Shown here in pieces: positions 18,101-25,016 of a stretch of 25,016 nucleotides of DNA. Each line of letters starts with the position of its first letter. Within the stretch, counting starts at the first letter, position 1. Both the position numbers and the translations under genes were made by a program. The notes under the pieces are model-generated. The model worked only from the letters and a program-made list of their open reading frames with translations, did not search any database and was not told the DNA's origin. The stretch lies in NCBI GenBank assembly GCA_034696485.1, contig JAQIWT010000279.1, positions 1-25,016 of the forward strand, in the 5' to 3' direction. The DNA is from Isohypsibius dastychi. Its lineage: Eukaryota; Tardigrada; Eutardigrada; Parachela; Isohypsibiidae.

Positions 18101-21100
18101 AACATGGAGGAGAAGAATGTCAGATACAAGGCAATTTTAAATACTGATTATCTCTCGCATCGCCTGCCAGCTTTGGGTCACGTCCACTTTTGACTCTTAA
18201 TGCGACAATCAATCCATCTTTTAACAAGCTTACGGACAATGGGATTAGCAGGCCTTTTTAACACATAACCACATTTCTACAAACTTAACAAGGAAGGGAC
18301 ATGGTCTGGATGATGGCTAGTTGTGGCTACTGGCAGCCACTTTGCAACGATGTGCATGTAAATTAGCTCTTGAATAAAAAGCCTGACCAGCTGGCTTGGC
18401 TGCAATACACACTTGAATGTATTCCATTGCATGGGCGCTTTTCAAATGGAAGGGAATTGTTTTCTATCAAATTCCACTTCCTGCCAAACAAAACTGTTGT
18501 CGTTGGAGCAGTTTTGGGTTGAGGAGTTTTTTTCTCACGAAGGCTTTGGATACTGTTTAAAAAACTCAAGCCTAATGCCGTGAAAATTACTTGAATTATT
18601 TAAATTTTTCATTTGATACTTTTCAACTGAAATGATTAAATATATTTTAATTTGACGGAGAACTGATTGGAAAATTAATGATTGAACATAGGAGTTACAC
18701 GTTTATCTTTCCTTTCGTGAAATTAAATATAAAAATAAAGAGTTCGGAAAGTGATCGAAATTTAAATGGCGCAAAATTCGTGGTGAATGAACTATATCTT
18801 ATTGAATTGAAATACCAGCGGTTCTGGTTCAGCCAAGAAGAATAAGACCGGTACTGACGAAAACACAAAGATCCATTTCGCTTTCTCACAGATTACGCAA
18901 GACAAACCCAGGTGTGACAAATCCATGAAAAGCGTCTTCGGCGCGTCGGGTTTTAATCATCATAGAAATTCTTTCAGGCGAAATTCGGCCAAGAAACGTA
19001 ATGTTCAGACTCCCGAAATTGTCTGGTGAATTATGGTCATTCTCTGATAACTGGGATCCCAGTGTGTTGACATTTTTCATTTACGTAATTTGTGTGCGAG
19101 GATGCGTGTGTCCGGACAATTTATTGTCCATTGTGGAGGCTAATTTTATGCGGCGATTTCAAGTAGCTCAACTTCTTCATCTTTTCTCAAGTACCGATTG
19201 ACTGATAGAAGAACGTGTGAAATCCGTGATTCTTCTTCGCGCAAATCGATACAATGCGGAAAGATGATGACCGTGAAGCGTTTCTTCGCGCGCTTATCAA
19301 AGTCAAGAGATTCATAACCGAGCGGAGAAGATAGAGATGAGATGAAAGAGATGAGAAATTCTTGAGATCGGAAATCAAGATTCTTTTGACGGCGCACGAA
19401 ATGATGTCAGTTAAACATCTGGCTCACAAATAAATTCATGTCGGAAAACAGTTTAGAACTCTATAGCATGAATAACAAAACAGAAGAATATTCATATCGA
19501 CCTTTAGTCCCCGATTTCTCTTCCAAAATGGACAAAAATCGACGTAATTTATTTGAAGCTTTTGCGTTCAAATCTTGAAGATTCGCATCAAATAAGTATT
19601 CTTGATTTACTAGTGCCATAAATTTAGTTCCTAAATGCGATGCTTGCTTTGTTCTTTTTTCTTCCTGTTAAATTTTTAGCAGCTGCGGTTTTTTCATTTT
19701 TAATTGCTTCAGCTCAGACATTCTTCAATTGTATCTTGTGTTTGAGTTCATTCAGTTTTCAGTTTTCCACAACTTAAAGCTACGGTAGTCTCTGTTTTTG
19801 CGGAAAACAAGCTTAGACTTTGGTAACTTTTGGAGAGTTCACTGGGAATATGTATCAAAAATCGAGATGTTAAAACTTTTACAGTTTTATATTCCATATG
19901 CGATCTGTCCTGCTTGATGTTAAATTAATATTCAGAGTCCGAAATTTCTCAATCTTCTCAAGATAAAACGACATCGGTACAGATTGTAATTCAAGTAAAA
20001 CACTTGCTTGATTCCGCAGATGACATTTATTTTATTAACAAATTTGAAAATGTAGTGAGTGCAGTTGTGGTTGAAGTGGAGAATAGTCAAAGCGCTTACG
20101 ACCAGAATTTATTTCACATCTATGATCATAGATGTTTGTTAGTTCGTATTTTCAAGACAGGATTACCATTTCACTGGATAGTGAATTGCTAAATCCCAAT
20201 CTTTTGCCATATTTCATAAATGTTGCTGTTTTTGTGCTGAAAACTGTATACCAGTCAGTCACGACATTTCCGCAGGCAGTACATGATCAATCCGAAGATA
20301 ATGACGACTATTTTTCGGTGAAGTTTTGAGGTGATTACTGCTGAAAAACTCACTGTCCTGTCAAGATTTCAGATTTGCAATGATAAATTTGTCCGCCGCA
20401 GCGTGCATCTCTCTCTATTTGCCGAGCAATATCTTTCGGACCATAATTTTCAATGAGCATCTGCTCGGTGGGACGTTAGTGGGTCGAAGCACGTTGGCAT
20501 CCCAGAAAATGATGGATGAGTTCGTTGCAATTTGCCTTTGAGGTTGTTTTTACTGGGTGGCATGGAGTTTCTGTTTGCTAAGAGTTGAGAAAATCATTTC
20601 GACCTTTCTTCACGACTTGTGACTTAGTTTCGGATCAGTGAATCCGCCGGACAACATGTTCAATATGAAGCCGCACACCGACTGACTTTTTATAGTGGTG
20701 GCACTCTCTATGAATTTATGAGAGCTGGATATGGCGGCTTAATTACAAACCAAACGCCACTGGCTCCTCTTTGTCAAAAGTCACAAATACAAGTTCATTT
20801 TTCGAACAAGTGCCCGCATCAGATTTCACCGGCGAACCAAATATAAGTGTTGTCACCGTAGTACAACAAAACTGAATAAATTCATAACAAGGCGCAAAAA
20901 GAAATAACTTCTCGGAAAAATCTGAAAAAGAAATAACACAAATCACGCAAAATAAAAGCAAACCAAACAGTTGAGTTATATTTCAGTTATTCATCGATAA
21001 TCTCGAATAGAATTGATTTATTTTTCATCGAAATTTGTCGATTTATGGTATTTTTCACATTTGATCAACTTGTAAAAGAATATAATCTGTTCTTGTGGCA

Positions 21101-22953
21101 ATTTGTTTTGAAGACAGTAGGTTTTGTTAATGCATGGTTTAAAAAACCATAATCATCGATGTCTGCAGTTTTCCCACGATTTGTATAATTTGTGTGCCAA
21201 AACAATTCTGTGTTCGATATTCCACAAGTCAACAGACGAAATATTGGATTGCACACAATGTACCCTTTTACATGCTTGTACATTGGAAAATTTGTTCATT
21301 AAATTATAGAAGCACGATATCAGTGCATTTTCTAATCAATAAATCCGGAAATTGCATTGCAAAAATACATGAGTACATATCTCACGGGGATAAAAAAGCA
21401 AAGAAACTGGAGCAAGGATAACATGCGACGAGCTTGAAGAACTTTTGCACACTTGTACTGAAAATGCAATCCTAGGATGGGTGCTATTCAAACAAGCTGC
21501 CAAACGAAAAAAATTGGAAATATTACAAAACTTTGGTATGTTTTCTCCGGAATCTGCGCTCGCAGTGCTAAATTAATTTTAGAATGCAATTTGTTGTTGA
21601 ATCGCTCAATGTTCACTGAGTGCCTGCTTTCCATGGACTCACAATCAATGGACTCAAACAGCCCCATTTCTACAGTACTCATTTGATTTGCTCTAGCTTG
21701 GTATATACTACAGTATGTGGTGTTATTTTGCTTGACAAGCTTGAACCAACACGTGTCAAGAATTAAAAGATTATCTAGTGCAGAAGAGTTTTGCAACAGA
21801 TAACTACCGGGTGGGTCCCCCCTAGTGCAGATCCTATTGAAAATAGCTGTGAATAACGCGGTAACAAATAATCATTATGAATTAAGACGTTGTAGCTGAT
21901 TACGTCAGGTACAAATAAACTCACTGGAGAAAAAGTGTGTCAATGTTTTTTCTTCTTGAACAAGGGCTTTATTGAGTCGGAAATAAAATGACAGATATAA
22001 AGTGGATATTAAATATTGTTTGTGTACCACGCCGAACAAAGAAACGGACAGCCTGACAAGTAAAATGATTATTTCCAGCATCAATTTATTGCGGACAGTA
22101 ATTAACGTGTAATAACCGCATCGGATCTCATATATTTTACTCTTTTCTCACAAAATTTCCGATCAATCAAATCTTTTTGTTTACTCCAGCGGAATATAAA
22201 TTTTAAAACTTTTAATCGATTCCTCCCGAAGGATAAGATGAGATAATCCGCCAGCTGAGGAATATCATTGGCAAATTGAGAGACTGAATAACAACTGATC
22301 CCAATGAAAACGATAAACTCGGCATGAAAACCAATCGCGTTTTTCAGCCGACAAAAAAGCCGGAAATGGATCTCTTGTCCCGGCCTTTTAACAACCCCCC
22401 TGAATTCATTTTCGAGACAAGAGGGAGGAGAGCTCCTCTTTAAAAGTTTGTATATTGATTGCTGATAATAAAAGAATGTACAAATAGGTTACCAGTTTGC
22501 GTGCATGTATTTTTTCTCGTTCTAAGAAGGCGTGTCCAAAAGTCGCATAAACCAATGAGATTGTAGAAGAGTGGTCAATCAGCCAATAAATGCATAAGTT
22601 TTGTAGACAAGCGGTACCGCTGCCTTGCACAAAGCAAAGCGTAGTCTATCAAGCGGGACCATATTTCTACAAACTTATGCATGAATCAATCGTCACTTTG
22701 GCCTTGGTTCCATCCGTACATCCGCAATAATAATTTTGACTAGAGATTTGTTCCTCTTGATTAACCGCTCTACTATGGAATTAAATATGCGAGCATTGAA
22801 AAATCGCAAAGGCGTGACCCTTTTTTCCTGACCCAGCAGCAAGCAACCAGCAATGTCTTCTTCGCAAAAACCTCCTACGCGGATTATTAATTGCTTCTTG
22901 AGATAGAAGTGTCTACTTGGAATTTATTTCCAAAACGAAATCCGGACTGAAAA
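15130..22953. other. 7.8-kb interval between divergent Ig genes
   Basis: Contains the upstream regions of both Ig genes, which point away from each other. I find no coding sequence I can support: the open frames are short, mostly lack an ATG and have no domain-like content. Isolated consensus donors occur on the plus strand at 17317 and on the minus strand at 15728, without matching exons. A ~90-bp inverted repeat lies at 22591-22681 and a related half-site at about 18265-18285. No TATA box is convincing for either gene. Confidence 0.6.
22591..22681. repeat. 91-bp imperfect inverted repeat (hairpin)
   Basis: TGCATAAGTTTTGTAGA (22591-22607) pairs with TCTACAAACTTATGCA (22666-22681) except for one extra T. 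The loop contains the palindrome AGCGGTACCGCT. A related single arm, CATTTCTACAAACTTA, occurs near 18270. It looks like a small foldback/MITE-type element, though no target-site duplication is clear. Confidence 0.65.
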
Positions 22954-23365
22954 ATGTTTTATTTATTCGCAGTTTTCGTCATTATTCATGTTTCCCGGGC
23001 TGCACTCTTGACGACGGTATTTACCGGGCCGGAAACTGCCCAGCATGGAACCAGTGTTGTATTCAAGTGTTCATGGACATCCGATGATCTCGTCTTTCGC
23101 ATATTGTGGCGTGTCCAGAGCAATTTCGTCAACACCACTGACCCACTGGAGTTTACGCTGAAGAACTCGCAGAATGAACCGAAAATCCCATTGTCCGGCG
23201 GTGATCCCAGTGGGCCTCTTCAAGGGGAAGTCGCCGTGGATTCGCGGAATAATGTGGCCACTTTAACGCTCCGTAATGTGACGTTTGCCGCGGAAGGGAA
23301 TTATACTTGCTCCATTAGCTCGGTAACGGCGGAAAAGCTGCTGACCAGATCGTTGCGGGTAATTG
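22954..23365 (+). CDS. Ig-superfamily protein, first coding exon (signal peptide plus V-type Ig), partial
   Basis: ATG at 22954 (context AAAATG) opens 137 codons ending at a phase-1 donor G|GTAAGT at 23366. Residues 1-16 are a signal peptide (MFYLFAVFVIIHVSRA). The rest is one complete V-type Ig domain: Cys39 (VVFKCSW), Trp52 (RILWRV) and Cys119 (AAEGNYTCSI), with sequons at Asn60, Asn108 and Asn116. The phase-1 exit and domain length match exon 2 of the minus-strand Ig gene, but here signal and V domain share one exon, so the two are at most distant paralogues. Continuing exons must lie downstream, mostly outside the window. It is probably an adhesion or recognition protein, secreted or membrane-bound depending on the missing 3' end. 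Confidence 0.87.
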
Positions 23366-24790
23366 GTAAGTAATCGCATTAATTTCATCCGGCTAATTTG
23401 TGAAAGTGCAATTCCTGGAGTAAACAAGCACATCTCCGGTGGTTATTTTAATGTCTGACATACAGGAAATTCTTGTTCGCAACTTGATCGGGGTGGAGCA
23501 TTTTATCAAAATAATCAATGACCTTTTCTTATCAATTTTTTCGACCTTGTAAAAACAAAGCAATCTGCGATAACATGGGTTTTTTCTGGGAGCAAAAAAG
23601 CCTTGTGCGGTGCGAGCTCTTCTAAACTCGCGGCCAACTAAATTTGTGGTAGAAAAACGAACAAGCGTTTTTACGGAATTCAAGTTCACAACCGGCTTGA
23701 TTTTTCTCGCTGTAACAGTTGAAGTTGAGTACTGAAAACACGTAAAATTTAAATTTTCAGATCCTTTTTTTGTCAGGGGGATAAGAATGTTTGGTGTTGT
23801 TCGTATTCAGTTAGGAAATAAACTGAATCCAAAAATGAATTCTAACAAAAAACGATCTCTTCAGCTTCGTGCCCAGACAGGGTTTCTGAACAGCGCTACT
23901 GAAGATCCTTCAGTTATTGCATAATTTTTCTTTGAACTACCCACAATTAAACTTCGATTCCCGTTCTTTTCAAAAAGCTGAGGAATGAACTGGAAGCTGC
24001 ATTTTTGCACGAACCTTGTTGAACTAAAAAACACTTTGACAAAAAAGCGAATGCGTAACATACACGTTATGACCCCTTTGGTTATTTATTTGTCCAAAAG
24101 ATAAGCGTCTTACAAGCGGCACTGTTGACTTTCGAAATCGACAGGAATTTGGAGACTGCGAAAATGTTAATCTTAAAGATTAAAATTTTCCATGAAGAAA
24201 TATTTTGTTGAATATTTCCCGCAACGGCAAAACAGAATATTATTAATGACTCCATGAGTAAAAATGCAAAACAGATCGACTTCAATTTCGGTCGTTGTCA
24301 GTCCGAGTATTTGCCGGCTGATGACGATTAATGGATTTAATAGCGTTAGTTGAAAGGCGAAAACTGCTGGGGCGAGTTTTATCTTCCCAAACTGATCTTT
24401 CTCCCCCAAACCATTGCCCAAAAGAAACTCAGGCCACGAATGAATGAACTCGCTTATTTATTTATGACCAGACTCCATAAAGCAGCTGGTCACTTCTAAG
24501 CGCTCCTCCTGATCCCTCACTAATCGAATTGATTGAGATGAGCGCCATAAAGGATCTCAATCTTTGAGAAAACAAATAAAAAATGAGTCGATGAAAACTT
24601 CGCGGGTTAATTATTTTAAAGGCCTGATGGTCTGAACTCTGAACTAATAACTGATCTGATTCAAACGAAACTGTCTAAGAATTATTACTATAAATTAGAC
24701 ACTGGTGAAAAGTGCCGTGCGATTTTTTTATAATTTTCAAAAACACACCAAACATTTTTCGACGACGAATTATTTCGTTTTTAAATATAG

Positions 24791-24931
24791 GATCAGAGAT
24801 TGTCGAATTGCCCGATTTCTGCCCTGACTTGATTCCGAAGTGTTTCATAGGATTTTATGCACGAGATCTTCAACTGTTATGGACTAGGCTATGGGCCCAT
24901 TCACGTTACGCTCCTTACTTAAGATTTCCGA
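24791..24931 (+). CDS. Possible second exon of the plus-strand Ig gene
   Basis: A 141-nt open stretch between an acceptor AAATATAG and a donor A|GTAAGC, phase 1 on both sides, encoding a Cys/Trp-containing segment (for example ELPDFCPDLIPKCF and LLWTRLWAHSRYAPYL). A further acceptor TCTGTTGCAG follows 45 nt later. It does not resemble an Ig domain, and such a short intron would be unlike the others here, so chance is quite possible. Confidence 0.17.
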
Positions 24932-24976
24932 GTAAGCGGTGTCCACCGCGCTAAAACTGACCTCGGTCTGTTGCAG

Positions 24977-25016
24977 TATATTGGTCATTAGTGAGGCAAC
25001 CGAGCTCGGTGTCCAC
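24977..25016 (+). CDS. Possible start of a further exon, cut by the window end
   Basis: Follows a good acceptor (GGTCTGTTGCAG) and is open in phase 1 to the window edge (YWSLVRQPSSVS). It is too short to identify. It could be the next exon of the plus-strand Ig gene, spliced directly from 23365 or from 24931. Confidence 0.2.

Larger units (their letters stand above)
23366..25016 (+). other. Downstream intron(s) of the second Ig gene, truncated by the window
   Basis: Follows the GTAAGT donor of the plus-strand Ig exon. No clear second Ig domain is visible before the window ends. Three weak phase-1-compatible openings follow acceptor-like sites: 23761 (54 codons to a TAA), 24791-24931 and 24977 to the end. 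Confidence 0.55.

Noticed and set aside
21488-21796. 102-codon minus-strand open frame
   Set aside because: It begins with TTG, lies in gene-free AT-rich DNA and resembles no protein family I know.

Overview
The window looks like a stretch of a metazoan nuclear genome, most likely an invertebrate. It is AT-rich and gene-sparse, with spliceosomal introns from about 0.3 to 4.2 kb bounded by GT...AG, phase-1 exons each carrying one immunoglobulin (Ig) domain, and a small Tc1/mariner/pogo-type inverted-repeat element. I see no operons, Shine-Dalgarno sites, rRNA, CRISPR or phage features. The species cannot be fixed from sequence alone; a protostome is an inference from the two-Ig, Beat/Sidestep-like architecture.

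Layout: (1) 246-776, minus: an intact, apparently intronless gene for a 176-residue secreted protein without cysteines and with dibasic sites. (2) 777-3113: no convincing gene; probably holds the 3' UTR of the next gene. (3) 3114-15129, minus: a six-exon gene for a type I membrane protein (signal peptide, V-type Ig, second Ig-like domain, stalk, transmembrane helix, cytoplasmic tail). All its introns are phase 1. The predicted product is 417 residues if the last intron is removed, or 376 if it is retained. Its fourth intron carries a pogo-like MITE at 4271-4669. (4) 15130-22953: about 7.8 kb between divergent genes with no supportable coding sequence; it holds small inverted repeats. (5) 22954-23365, plus: first coding exon (signal peptide plus a complete V-type Ig domain) of a second Ig gene that runs off the right end of the window.

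The two Ig genes are divergent and share exon logic (V-type domain, phase-1 donor), which suggests a local cluster of cell-surface or secreted recognition proteins. The most interesting points are several possible alternative C-termini in the minus-strand Ig gene: a GPI-like tail by read-through of exon 3, and two or three different cytoplasmic tails. The cysteine-free secreted precursor at the left end is the other one. No complete novel multi-gene system is evident.
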